Source: Hydractinia symbiolongicarpus (lineage: Eukaryota; Cnidaria; Hydrozoa; Anthoathecata; Hydractiniidae). From it: a stretch of DNA of 64,000 nt. The DNA lies in NCBI RefSeq assembly GCF_029227915.1, contig NC_079879.1, positions 15,998,001 through 16,062,000 on the forward strand, read 5' to 3'. Below the pieces are notes generated by a model. That model saw only the letters and a program-made list of their open reading frames with translations. It was not told the origin of the DNA and searched no databases. Positions 1 through 62,231 of this stretch are shown in pieces (position 1 is the first letter of the stretch; every line of letters begins with the position of its first letter). A program made the translations under genes and the position numbers.

Positions 1-233
1 GTTGACTCACTCACATCCGATATTGCCGACCGGTATAATTTTTTGACCCGGGGAAATTATATTGACATGCCTGTTCAGTTTGTCCAAGAAGTATAACTCT
101 ATTTCTACGGCAAGTAGTTTAGAGGTTGGGTGTGACCGCATAATAGTATCCCTATTTTAAAGGGACACGACCGAAGAGGTGAGAAAAGGAAAGGTTGGCA
201 AAACAGACAGCATAAAAATTTTAGCGTCGTTCG
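1..233 (+). promoter_or_regulatory. Tankyrase 5' flank and 5' UTR
   Basis: This covers the DNA upstream of the tankyrase ATG that is present in the window. An AT-rich CTATTTTAAAGG stretch near 152 could be TATA-like, but I see no defined core promoter and cannot place the start site. Confidence 0.3.
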
Positions 234-51798
<51,565 letters not shown>

Positions 51799-52068
51799 AG
51801 GTCGTATTATTGCGGCTGGTTTGTTTTTTTTATTGCGAGATTGACAATCAACACAGATCATTCGTCAAACCGAGCAACGATCAATGTTGTGGATTTTACC
51901 AATATGTTTATTCAACTTTGTATGTTATTTTGATAAAAACTCTGAAACCTCATTTGAACTATTTACTGCCTTAACCAACAAGTTTTGCTTTTCTGTAATA
52001 ATCTTGAACGAATAAACGAAACTCACTTTTAGGGATAGTTAATTATACGTAACTGTTAGTATTAGAAA
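51799..52068 (+). other. Tankyrase 3' UTR and flank
   Basis: Non-coding, with AATAAA at 52011. No repeat match noted inside the window. The Polinton fragment begins at its end. Confidence 0.5.
52011..52016 (+). terminator. Candidate tankyrase polyadenylation signal AATAAA
   Basis: AATAAA lies about 213 nt after the tankyrase stop and before the Polinton fragment begins at about 52069. No other canonical signal lies between the stop and that fragment. Position is the only support. Confidence 0.5.
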
Positions 52069-53262
52069 CACTCGAAAAAAGAAGGATACTACTGTACCTA
52101 TGATTTTAAAATTTTCCAAGTATTTTAAGTTGTTTTTGAACAAACCCTTAAACCCACCGCTTCCTGCCGCTGCAGTACCAGCTACAGCTTCACCTGTTAC
52201 TGCTAGCACAATGGTGGATATTAGCAAGCCCACGGGTGAAACAATACTTGCTATAGTAAACCCCTGCTCTTTGAATAAAATCTTTAATTTTTCAGCGAGC
52301 GATGTATCATCTCCCGCGATTTTCATTAGTGTTTCCTTAATAGCAGTAAGTTGACCTTGAATCTGGTTTGTTAGTATACCATGAGCTTCTTTTGCTTCTA
52401 TTTTTTGATCCCGCAGATTTTCAATATCTTCCTTGGCCTTTGCAATATCTGTTTTCCAAGTCTCTATCTGTCCCTCAGACATCCCAGGCTGTACTTTCTT
52501 CCCCTAAAGCCTCTTCATCTTGGCCTCTGCCTTAGCAATCTCACTATCATAATAAATCATTTTACTTGTCAATAGTTTCAAGTTCCCCTTTATGGTTTGA
52601 AGTTCAAGGTTGAGCCCTTTTCTTTCACGTTCGGTAAAGACCTCGCTAGAAGTTTTCACAAACCTGTTCGTTTCATCCACAACCTTATTGAGGAGGGTTG
52701 GAACCATTTCTATCTGATCCGGATTTTTAGCCTAAGCAACCTCGGCGTGTTCATACCTGTTCAGAAGGTTTTGAGCCACGTCTATGTTGCCTTTTTTAGA
52801 TGTGGTATCGTCGGTAAACCCTTTATTAGGTGTAGCATCGTCAACCTTGTCGGTAAGCCCAAGGGCTCTCAGACTCTTTACGCCTAACCTCTTTTTTATC
52901 TCCCCAACTGTACGAAAGTCACCATCCTTTGTCATAATAGCATCATCTATAACACCATATCTACCAATATAAACAAGTTGATCTCCACGTGTTTCAAAAT
53001 CATCGTAATATAGCTCTTTATTAATTGGTGGCACGTGCTTCCCCTCCTTGCTGCTAAGACGTTTATAAAAAGCGTCGATCATTGATCTTTTGAGTCCTAC
53101 ATACGGGGTTAGTGTGGTTCCCTCCTTCATCCGTCGCTCTTCCAGTGTTTGCGTCGAGCTGGCGTACAAAATCATTATTATCATTATCATCAATATTACC
53201 CTTATCTGTAAAATCGTCTCCTTCATATGTTGGATTATCGAATTTATTTTAATGAAAAACAT
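52069..53262 (-). pseudogene. Polinton coiled-coil membrane protein, N-terminal and middle part
   Basis: Three minus-strand frames in line: 53262-52732, 52707-52504 and 52482-52039. The first has a membrane segment (ILMIMIIMILYASS), then LVYIGRYGVIDDAIMTKDGD and VGEIKKRLGVKSLRALGL. The second and third are coiled coil (LLTSKMIYYDSEIAKAEAKM, WKTDIAKAKEDIENLRDQKI), followed by AEKLKILFKEQGFTIASIVS, PVGLLISTIVLAVTG. In-frame stops near 52731 and 52505 separate them. The gene is interrupted at FKIIGTVVSFFFRV; its end is at 50164-50316. The + gene at 61413-62212 has the same LFREQGxTI and membrane organisation. Confidence 0.65.
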
Positions 53263-53275
53263 CTAATCATAAACT

Positions 53276-54010
53276 ATGACTAACATATTTGGAAAAACAC
53301 TCGATCCATACGCTGAACTTAAAACAATGTTCGCAAATAAACCGAAAAAGTAGCATGTAAAAGTGAGTCATGTCCCATCTACGATTAATCAGAATGAGGT
53401 CTTGCATATGGATGTTCCCAATATGGGACATAATGATGTGATATTCCCTGGAAGTCTTCGGTTATTATTTGATCTGAAGTTGACCGGCACAAATACGAAA
53501 CGTACTATCGGCAAGAGTCTGGTGCAGAACCTGAGAATCGTACTAAATGGTAACGGAATTCAAATTATCAACGATTACAGAGTGTTCGCTGTCTATCGCG
53601 ATCTCTGGTTGTCAAAATTTGAACGTGAGAACAACTTGATTCAGGAAGGTATTAACCCTAAGGATGGTACGATCCGTGCCTTGCAGGTGAAAGCTAGCGA
53701 TCATGTTGGTACTGGTGAAGAAAAGGCGGTTGCAGCACTGTCTGGTAACACATTTTGTATTCCTCTTGGAGAAATGTTTGAATCGACCTAAGATTTACCA
53801 TTCTTCCAACCTGAATTACACGATAGGTTGCAATTCGTGATACATTTTGCATCATATGGGAATGTTATCAAAGATGGAGGTACAGCGGCTTCATGGGGGT
53901 TTACAGCAGCAAAAGCGGCAGATGCTACGTATAAGATCACCACAAAGCACTAGATTTGATAAAGTTAATCACGACGAGCTTGCAGGTGCAATGGTATCAC
54001 AGTACAGTCA
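53276..54010 (+). pseudogene. Polinton hexon-like capsid protein, with two in-frame stops
   Basis: Starts MTNIFGKTLDPYAEL, then an in-frame TAG at 53351, then a 142-residue open stretch with NEVLHMDVPNMGHNDVIFPG, KSLVQNLRIVLNGNGIQIIN, VYRDLWLSKFEREN, and GNTFCIPLGEMFEST. A second in-frame TAA lies at 53789, followed by LPFFQPELHDRLQFVI. The pattern (beta-rich, YxDLW..K.ER, FIP/IPL) is that of the double jelly-roll major capsid proteins predicted in Polintons. It breaks off at 54010 where host DNA starts. Non-functional. Confidence 0.6.
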
Positions 54011-54158
54011 GTTTTGAGTTTAAGTTCTTATATAAGAATGGATTTTATTTCTGCTCGCATGGAGAGTATCACACAATCAAACCACAATTTATCACATGCT
54101 GTTAGATTTATTAACATGCCTCCTACATTCTACACAAATCGTATTCTGTCGGGTTAAA
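54011..54158 (+). repeat. Duplicate of the tankyrase intron 27 end and exon 28 start
   Basis: Matches 51361-51508: AGTTTTGAGTTTAAGTTCTT, TATTTCTGCTCGCATGGAGA and AATTTATCACATGCTG are shared, then CAAATCGTATTCTGTCGGGT against CAAATCGTATTATGTCGGGT. By eye it is about one mismatch in ten or better. The splice acceptor TTTTAG of exon 28 is TTCTAC here, so it cannot splice. The match ends inside exon 28. Confidence 0.85.
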
Positions 54159-55238
54159 AGCGCATATAGAGGATTTACCTCTCATTCCCTAATTTTGGAA
54201 GCCATGCGATAGCATCGAAACAAAAATTTGAAAAGAGATTGAGCAAAGAAAAATGAGGAAGACCATGTAACATGATAAACTTTCACAGCTTAAAAGAAGA
54301 GAGAAAACTTGAAAAAAAAAAAACTCAAATTTTGTAGATCAGATCCCTTAAACCATTTCAATTTTGATACCAACTTTTGCAGTCATTTCCTGAAAATTCA
54401 ATCCCGAAATGCTGACGTCAGTAAAAAAATTTAAATTTGGGTTTTTTTAGCATTAACTGACTGTAATTTATCAAGTAAATCTCACATATCATTTTTTTTA
54501 AACGGGTGAGTTCTGTAGTGTAGTTTTTTAGTAGAGTGACGTTATAAATTCGTAAAGAATTTGGAAGTTTAATTTTGCACACTTTCACTACCGCGTTGGT
54601 GTTAGGCCACATCGATTTTTTTTCCTCAGCCATCTGCATTGTGTAGCTTGCATCCACTTGCCTGCTTTCGCTGGGTCTTTGGAGTCTCTAAGCAGCAAGT
54701 GCTCACTTATCTTAGCAAACCTAAGACGTTAGGCTTTTAAGAGATAAGTGTAAAAATATTGTTTGTAGAATGGTAAAGATGAAGTCATTTTATTATAAAA
54801 AAGAATTCTTGTTCAATAATGTTGGCAAATATATAACTTTAAAACTTCGTAAATTAGCAAAGTCGTGAATCATGTGGAATAAGATTGCGAATAACCCACA
54901 GCTTTTGGGACCATATAAAGAGAGTTGTCTATAACAAAAACGCTGTTTCTCATCGAGCCACTTGTTAGTTTTCTTATTGAAATAAAAACGCTTCTAATGA
55001 TACGACGTAAAATTGTACTGGCATTTTACAAGGCAACGGCATTTCCCTTATCGTGAGGTATTTACTAGGAAGCATACATTTTAGTGAGGGCTTTTTGGAG
55101 TTGCAAGAAGTTTCCACCGAGTCTTGCGACATAGATACAAGCAATAAAGTTATCGTTAAATCTTAATGGCAACGTTGAAAGATTCGTGCATGGATGAAAC
55201 TTAATGTTTCTACAAAGCTGAAAAAAATATAATATACA
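54159..55238. other. Unassigned intergenic DNA
   Basis: AT-rich. One TGACGTCA is at 54413. No coding frame with a recognisable domain and no element ends. Confidence 0.4.
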
Positions 55239-55523
55239 TTAGGAATCATTATTCATTTCTTGTTCTTTTTTATCCTCGGTTAAGTATGATAGTTCGTTGA
55301 CGTTTAAAGGTGGTTTGTTTAAGAACGGCGTCCATGTTCCTTGTATAGAGGGTGAATCTGTAATCCAAGGCTGATACAACCGTTCGCTTCGCCATTGTCT
55401 TCCGCTTTCATTGCGTAAACGTTCAAGCCATTCCCAGATGGCTAGCGTATCGTGATTTGGTATTGTTATAATTCGATCTTTTCCATTCACTGAAATACGA
55501 AGCATTTTTATTTTCGGGAACAT
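55239..55523 (-). CDS. Unrecognised 94-residue protein, possibly one exon of a host gene
   Basis: MFPKIKMLRISVNGKDRIIT, DTLAIWEWLERLRNESGRQW, PSIQGTWTPFLNKPPLNVNE, ending in an acidic/polar tail with stop. The composition is protein-like (balanced, Trp-rich, few rare residues), unlike the AT-derived frames around it. Stops precede the ATG. It could be a short host gene or a terminal exon. I do not recognise the family. Confidence 0.4.
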   Translation of the reverse strand: MFPKIKMLRISVNGKDRIITIPNHDTLAIWEWLERLRNESGRQWRSERLYQPWITDSPSIQGTWTPFLNKPPLNVNELSYLTEDKKEQEMNNDS

Positions 55524-57760
55524 GGTGATTAGTTAACCTCGTTTCCATGAGCCTTGGATGAAGAGCTCAGCAAACAAGGGTTTTTGTTAATGAAATTAAA
55601 ATATATACTTACAATAATTTGCTACAAGACGTGGATGTTGGCCATTTCTTTCTCTTATATAAACGGAAACTTGGGGATTTTTGCTGATAAAAAAGTTGAC
55701 CTCAAAATCCAAGAAGTGCCTGAGAATAAAATATACAAACATGTAAATATAAAATATTACCATTCCTGATAAAAAAACAATGCGTAATTTTAATTCCACA
55801 ATATAATACTAACTCTCATTGGCTGTATGTTAGGGTTAATGGTTGTCAAAATGTTTTTAATTTATATGGAATTCCAAAGGGGTAGTCCTGTGTTATTGTA
55901 ACGTCGCAAAGGCTTTGATATTGGCTATTACTTGAAACTACCCCTAAAAGTCTCTATGAATCCTTAAATATAATAACTCTTGTTAGGATTACCCTATCCG
56001 ATTACCCGATTTTTTCGGAATTTACTCGAAAATCGAAGAAACTGGATTTTCGGGCAATTCTTTGCAACTTTTCATGCTAACTATTTAATAACTTTTATTT
56101 AGCTTTCAGAAAATTCAAACAGAATGTAAAAATTCGCTCTACAACTAAAGTAATTGAACTTTAAGCAAATAGTGGTATTTTAAACAAATTTCAAGCTTTT
56201 GATGACGTCATAGAAAAGTGCTGATATCAGCAAAATTTATTGCTGCCATTTTTTTCCTTTTGTGACGTAGTGTGCCAAGTTTGATTCAATTTGGACAAGC
56301 CTATGAAAAGTTATTGAGGGAGGGGGGGTCTCTTTTACATTATTGAGAAACTTGAAAACTAACCGTTTACCATTCCCTATTTTTATTTTTTTGGAGTTGA
56401 AAATTGTTTCCGATTTTTGCACCGAAAAAGTGTCCATATAGAGAAACTGTAGCTAACATATATATTTATATATAAAACATATAGTATAAGTTTGGCAACA
56501 AATTACGGTGCCAGTTTTTTTACTAAACAATAGTTAAATTTGTGGTTTGCAATATAATATGACTTTCACTTAAATCATAGTCACAAGAAACAGAGAGTCT
56601 GAAGACTCATCGCAAACCCGATTTAAACCCTTATCCCTTGCCGTATTAGTACACAGACTACTTTTAAGGGCATAAATTTAAAACAACGCGGTAAATTTCT
56701 TTAAGCAAGGCTTGATTTACAAGTAAATTCTGTTGTTTTGGTGAAAATGCCTGGGGCAAATTGATCTATGGATGTAATGTTTTAAGGACACCAAATACGT
56801 CTATATTGGGTGTTCTGAAAAGAAACGACGAATATAGTAGTTCATGGCGTGAGAAAAGTTGAAATTGCAGATTGAGAAAAGAAACTTACACATATGTGAA
56901 CGTCATTTTGCAGGGAATTGTTTACTTCAACGTAAGTACAAATACTTTTCTCCACAACATAATTTTACAACGTATAAATACAAAACAATTTAGAATTATT
57001 ATTTAAGCACAAACATAATGCATATTTTATATTTAACTTTTAGATGATACAAAAAAACGTTAGCCTAGCTTAACCCCAACATAGCACTTGCCGCAGAATA
57101 TTGTTGCTTCCTCAACAAGACAAAAATACATTAACAGTCTTGTAGATAGACAACTCATTGTGTCAAGTGTGAGAACTATTTTGTTTATAACATATTTTGC
57201 ATTTTTTTATAAGAATTATAGCTACTTTCTTACTATTTTGTTTCACGGATCATGTGTTGGTTACTCGACTTTTCAGGAGAGTTTGATATGTAAATTTTAC
57301 TCCAAGATAGTAAAATTGATCTTTGAAAAGGCTGAATAGATACGCGAATCACTATTCTGGATTAAACAATCCCAGACACTAACAATTAAAAATAAAGTTT
57401 AATCCTAACCATCTGCGTATCACAGATGACCTTGACCAATGGAACCTGGAGTGCTACAACTTCGCCGGCAGAGGTACAATTTTGTCGGCTTGGTTTATGA
57501 CTGTAAAAAAAGAAGCTAAATACTCTGGATAAACAATGGAACTTAGCCTAAATACTGTACTATTTTCAAGCGCCTCCCTCGTGACTTGTTTAGGTAAAAA
57601 AATTGGGTTTACTAAGTGAACTTCCTAAAACCTATTAAAATGAAGCATGGCAAAGTTGTACCACCGTCACAAGAAAATAACAATTGGCAAATCATGGGTC
57701 CGGAAAAATATGAAGTAAAGGGCCAGGGAAAGTTTCCTTTGCTGATTTAAACAGTGTATT
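55524..57760. other. Intergenic DNA with one R2 repeat, otherwise unassigned
   Basis: Contains the R2 repeat copy at 55840-56310. The rest is AT-rich, with no domain in its short frames. Confidence 0.4.
55840..56310 (+). repeat. Interspersed repeat R2, second copy
   Basis: Inverted relative to 30180-30670 and sharing GATATTGGCTAT, CAGAATGTAAAAATTCGCT, TTATTGCTGCCATTTTTTTC and TCAATTTGGACAAG. It contains TGACGTCA at 56203. Confidence 0.6.
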
Positions 57761-57836
57761 AGTAGTTATAGAGTTGGGGGTACGAGGACAGTTTGGTAAA
57801 CCAAACTTTCCTCGAACACCCAACTCTATAACTACT
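57761..57836. repeat. 76-bp hairpin with 38-bp arms
   Basis: AGTAGTTATAGAGTTGGG starts the left arm and CCCAACTCTATAACTACT ends the right arm. By eye 34 of 38 positions pair. AG-starting termini are usual for Polintons, so this may be a terminal structure of the element to its right. The link is inferred from position. Confidence 0.7.
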
Positions 57837-58128
57837 TGTACACGCAATAGTAACAATTGTTGTTTGCGCTCTGGAATGCAATGTCAACTGATGACGGTAA
57901 GGACCTGAGCAGGCTTGGGAAGTCATCGCGGAGCGATGAGTGCTCGCAGTGGGTAGAAACGAAGTCTCGTAGGGCGCAGTGGGTAGAGCAAAACGTAAAA
58001 TCATCTGGTTACATACACATCATTTAACAAACCAATTTTACCACCAAATGGGATGTTTCTTTTTGCGATGTTATTTGTCGGTTATATCTGATGTCTAATG
58101 CGTTTAAGACTTAAAGAATTAACATGTA

Positions 58129-59824
58129 CAGTACAGTCCAGATGTAAGCGTACGCGTACGCTCAAGTTTCACACCTTTTTCTCGGAGGCGGTAGTTGTTT
58201 GTCTTTTGTTCTTATTAATTATCTTGCGAGTCTTGTAAGTCATTAACTTGCGCGTAATAAACAAAAGATTATTGAAGAAAAAATAGCTTATTATAACTGC
58301 GCGTAACTATTGTTAAATAGTGTTAACATAACTATTCCCAATAGCATAATTGCAAATGTTATCAACTCTATCAATGTGACACGAAGAGCCATTGTTTAAT
58401 ATTTTTATTAAACAAAGGTTTTGCGTGGAAACTAAATAGACTAGCGAGAAGGCATTGTTGGTTGCGCGGGTTAAATAAAGCCTTTACGCGATAGAAATTA
58501 TTTTATTTTAACAAAGATTGAAAATTTTTTTAGATTGCATTTTAAAACTTTAAAAACGAAAAACGGCGATAGAAATGTTTTTTTAGATCGCATTTTAAAA
58601 GTTTTAAAACGAAAAACGGCGATAGAAATGTTTTTTTAGATCGCATTTTAAAAGTTTTAAAACGAAAAACGGCGATAGAAATGTAATTTTAGATCGCATT
58701 ATAAAAGTTTTAAAACGAAAAACGGCGATAGAAATGTTTTTTTAGATCGCATTTTAAAAGTTTTAAAACAAAAAACGGCGATAGAAATGTTTTTTTAGAT
58801 CGCATTTTAAAAGTTTAAAAACGAAAAACGGCGATAGAAATGTTTTTTTAAATCGCATTTTAAAAGTTTTAAAACGGAAAACGGCGATAGAAATTTTTTT
58901 TTTAGATCGCATTTTAAAAGTTTAAAACGGCGATAGAAATGTTTTTTTAGATCGCATTTTAAAAGTTTAAAAACGAAAAACGGCGATAGAAATGTTTTTT
59001 AGAATGCATTTTAAAAGTTTAAAAACGAAAAACGGCGATAGAAATGTTTTTTTAAATCGCATTTTAAAAGTTTTAAAACGGAAAACGGCGATAGAAATTT
59101 TTTTTTTTAGATCGCATTTTAAAAGTTTAAAAACGAAAAACGGCGATAGAAATGTTTTATTAGATCGCATTTTAAAAGTTTAAAAACGAAAAACGGCGAT
59201 AGAATGTTTTTTTAAATCGCATTTTAAAAGTTTTAAAACGGAAAACGGCGATAGATATTTTTTTTTTAGATCGCATTTTAAAAGTTTAAAAACGAAAAAC
59301 GGCGATAGAAATGTAATTTTAGATCGCATTATAAAAGTTTTAAAACGGAAAACGGCGATAGATATTTTTTTAGATCGCTTTTTAAATGTTTAAAAACGAA
59401 AAACAGCTATAGAAAAGCTTTTTTAGATCGCATTTTAAAAGTTTAAAAACAAAAAACGGCGATAGAAATTTTTTTTTAGATCGCATTTTAAAAGTTTAAA
59501 AACGAAAAACTGCAATAGAAATGTTTTTTTAGATCGCATTTTGAAAGTAAGAGCTTGTGATTTTAAATATATCAGATTAAAATCGCGTTACTATAATTAG
59601 TTTCGTTGTTAAAAAAAATTAAAATTCAATGGCCGTCGCGTTTAATTTATTCTCGCGCAGAGTATTGTTTTTAAACAATGTTTCTCGCTATGCTTTTGTT
59701 TTTAACACGAAGCAATTATTTTCGCGCAATTTGAAAGGAACTCGCTATCCTATTGTTTTTTTTAATGAAAGCAATTATTTTTGCAAGTTGAGCGTACGCG
59801 TACGCTTACATCTGGACTGTACTG
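58129..59824 (+). mobile_element. Full-length 1.7-kb MITE, second copy
   Basis: 1696 bp, TA on both sides (58127-58128 and 59825-59826), same termini and internal minisatellite as the copy at 26311-28005 but in the opposite orientation. Frames across both copies translate identically over at least 60 residues, so the copies are very similar. It sits just upstream of the first gene of Polinton 3. Confidence 0.9.
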
Positions 59825-59838
59825 TATGTATAGTATAG

Positions 59839-60622
59839 ATGAATAAACTTACGGATAGAGAAATTTTGGAATTAGGTGATGAGGATTTACTTGATTATAT
59901 GGGGTATCATATGGATGATTATTTTGATGATACTGATGATAAGGATGATAAAGATATTATATATTGTACTTGTGATGTGGATAAGATTAAGAGTACAACA
60001 GCATCTACACTTTTTTCTCCAAAATGTGGTGTAGTTAGTGATATTCCGGTTTACATAATCTTCATACAGTGTTTTTGAACGTTGCACATTTCGAAAGAAG
60101 TGCATATACAAGAGGGATGAGAATTTTACTGTTATCCTAAAGCAGTTCATATGTATGCAAGATCAAGTGGTATCTGATGATGTGATAAAAACTTTATGGA
60201 GTCAGATTAATAATACAGACAATTTACTATACAATTATGTTATACCACTCAGTATCCCCATACTAATCCCTATTAAAGAGAAACAAGTTGATGTCCTATA
60301 AAAATAGTATATTCTACATTTATTTTACATTAATGAATCAATTGTTTCCACATCTAACGATAGAGGAACGCAATCGAGTACAACATCTATTTACTGTCAT
60401 AAGTAGCTTATACAATAAGTACAAACCAAGTAAGAAAAAGAGCTTTATAAACTATTACTTTACACTAAAAAAGATGTTCCAAGCACTGGATATGAATAAT
60501 TATGCAAAAATAATTCCACAATTAAACACACAATCTAGGCAAAAGGAAATAGAAAGAATATGGGGTTTAAATCTAAGGATTTCAAATGGGCTGAAGCTCT
60601 TCAGAAAGAAATGATCTCTTAG
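59839..60622 (+). pseudogene. VLTF3-like late transcription factor
   Basis: An acidic N-terminus (ELGDEDLLDYMGYHMDDYFD), then CTCDVDKI.. with a later KCGVV that looks like a degenerate zinc ribbon. After a shift near 60075, CTFRKKCIYKRDENFTVILK follows, and from 60288 LTIEERNRVQHLFTVI, KSFINYYFTLKKMFQALDMN, SRQKEIERIWG. A last shift near 60565 leads to LQKEMIS and TAG at 60620-60622. The order (ribbon, Y.R...F...L.QF, R..FINY...L.K....L, IW) matches the poxvirus VLTF3 family of late transcription factors found across large DNA viruses. About 260 residues in full. Assignment is by pattern. Confidence 0.5.
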
Positions 60623-61385
60623 GACCACCATCCAAATAATATAACGTTGGTTGATTATGTTTAATGTATCTATCTTTTATTTTATATACATCCACCGACC
60701 ATATTAGATCAGTAGATCGTTTTCGTCTTTCACCTTTATAAATTTGTCATTCCCATTCACCAGGCTCATATATATGTCTAACGTTGGTACCAACATCTAG
60801 CAATGTTTTATTATCACTTTTGATGGGCTGTGAAAATCCCTGTTTTATTAAAGTATGTTTTATGGCATCCCCTGGTTTCACATCAATTAGTCTATTTTTT
60901 TCGTTATTCAAAGCACTAACTACCATTTGCAATCTACCAACCCATTCTCTGTTACTTTTTGATGGATCTTCAAACTCTTTATGGTATTGATAACTAAATA
61001 GTCTATCTGCTAATGTTTTATTAAATCGTTCAACAATACCTTGACTTCTATGTTGGCTAGGATCACCATGTTGTATTATGAGATTATACTTGTTCATAAG
61101 TTTGGTAACATCACCGTAAAACTCTTTGCCAGCATCACAAATCAATGTTTTGGGGAATTTTAGTTCAGCATTAACATATATCCAATTAAAGGCTTCAGCA
61201 GTTTCTTTTGAGCTTTTGCTAGTTAGTTGATATGCTGATTTATACCTACTAGCAACATCCACAAGACAGAGAGCATACTTATAAGACATCTACCTGGTGA
61301 ATATCATTGGGTGCAGCATAAATAGAAAATGAGGAATTGGGTCTCGGAACATACTTTAGTGCTGGTAGATATATTTGACACAAAA
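60582..61385 (-). pseudogene. Polinton retrovirus-type integrase
   Basis: The long frame 61289-60747 carries the rve core: YALCLVDVASRYKSAYQL (first Asp), LICDAGKEFYGDVTKLM (second Asp) and QGIVERFNKTLADRLF (Glu), with 34 residues between the second Asp and the Glu. NVRHIYEPGEWE follows, then in shifted frame DLIWSVDVYKI and DGGPKRSFL to a stop at 60582. Upstream, in another frame, VPRPNSSFSIYAAPNDIHQV extends to about 61385. The usual N-terminal zinc domain is not visible. The end overlaps the convergent VLTF3-like gene by about 40 bp. Confidence 0.8.
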
Positions 61386-61412
61386 TAAATTATTCTAGTT
61401 ATATATAATACA

Positions 61413-62212
61413 ATGGCAGAATTACCTGAAATTCCAGATGTTGATGAATCTAATTGGGATACTGATGAAGATAAAATTTTTTAACTCTATAGATCTTGAT
61501 GCATCAATTAATGAGGTAAATGAATTAAATCTTCAGGAAAAAGAAATAAATAAAGAAGAAGATCCGAGAAAGATTGATGAAAAGGATTAGAAGATATAAA
61601 AAAATGAAAAAAGCAAGCAATAGAAAAGCAAAAGGTGGCTAAAGATATAGTAAAGATACTGAGGGAGGAATATAAAAGATTAATAAGCGATAGGAAGGTA
61701 GTAGTTACATTAAAAAATGGCGATGAAATATTGTAGAAAAACAAAAATTATAAAATAATTTAAATCAAATACAACAAATTAAACAGTCACTTTCACATTT
61801 TGTAGATAAGGAAACCGGTACACTAAGCGAAAGGATTAAAAACCTCTTCCGTGAACAAGGTGTAACAATAGTATCAATTATGACAGCCTTTGGTATGACT
61901 ATTGGTTTCCTCGTTGAAGCATTAACATGTGGTGGGTCCGCAGCAGCAGCCAGTGGTGGAGGAGGTGATAAGCCTAGTGGTAAAGGAGGTGCCAAAGAAT
62001 GGGTAAAGAACAAGTTGAAAGCACTCGCTGGCCTACTTGGTAAATTAGCAGGAAAAGCAGCAGCAGCACTACCAGGTATAATAGGATCCGTGGTCGCATG
62101 GATACTAAACAGAGCAAAGGATGCCATTGGATGACTATCCCAAAATGTATGGGCACTTATTACAGGTATAGGTGTGTTAATCTATACATACTTTATGACA
62201 AGAAAAAGATGA
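61413..62212 (+). pseudogene. Polinton coiled-coil membrane protein
   Basis: The ATG at 61413 gives AELPEIPDVDESNWDTDEDK, then shifts. Lys/Glu-rich coiled coil (61500-61740) is followed by SERIKNLFREQGVTIVSIMT, AFGMTIGFLVEALT, a Gly/Ala-rich segment, AKEWVKNKLKALAGLLGKLA, GIIGSVVAWILNRAKDAIG and, after a stop/shift at 62134, ALITGIGVLIYTYFMTRKR with TGA at 62210. It has the same organisation as the minus gene at 52069-53262. Several frameshifts in the N-terminal half. Confidence 0.65.
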
Positions 62213-62231
62213 TAATCTATCTAAAAAAATA

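Larger units (their letters stand above)
52069..54010 (-). mobile_element. Polinton fragment 2b downstream of tankyrase
   Basis: Carries the membrane protein gene (minus) and the capsid-like gene (+), divergently arranged around 53265. The left border is a 44-bp block (CACTCGAAAAAAGAAGGATA to TTTTAAAA) that also occurs at 50271-50314. The right border abuts a duplicate of the tankyrase intron 27/exon 28 boundary. No terminal repeat is present. Confidence 0.75.

Noticed and set aside
52069-54158. Simple assembly duplication of intron 27
   Set aside because: Not excluded, but the duplicated boundary has diverged, its acceptor is destroyed, and the adjoining Polinton genes differ from those inside intron 27. 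A true rearrangement is more likely.
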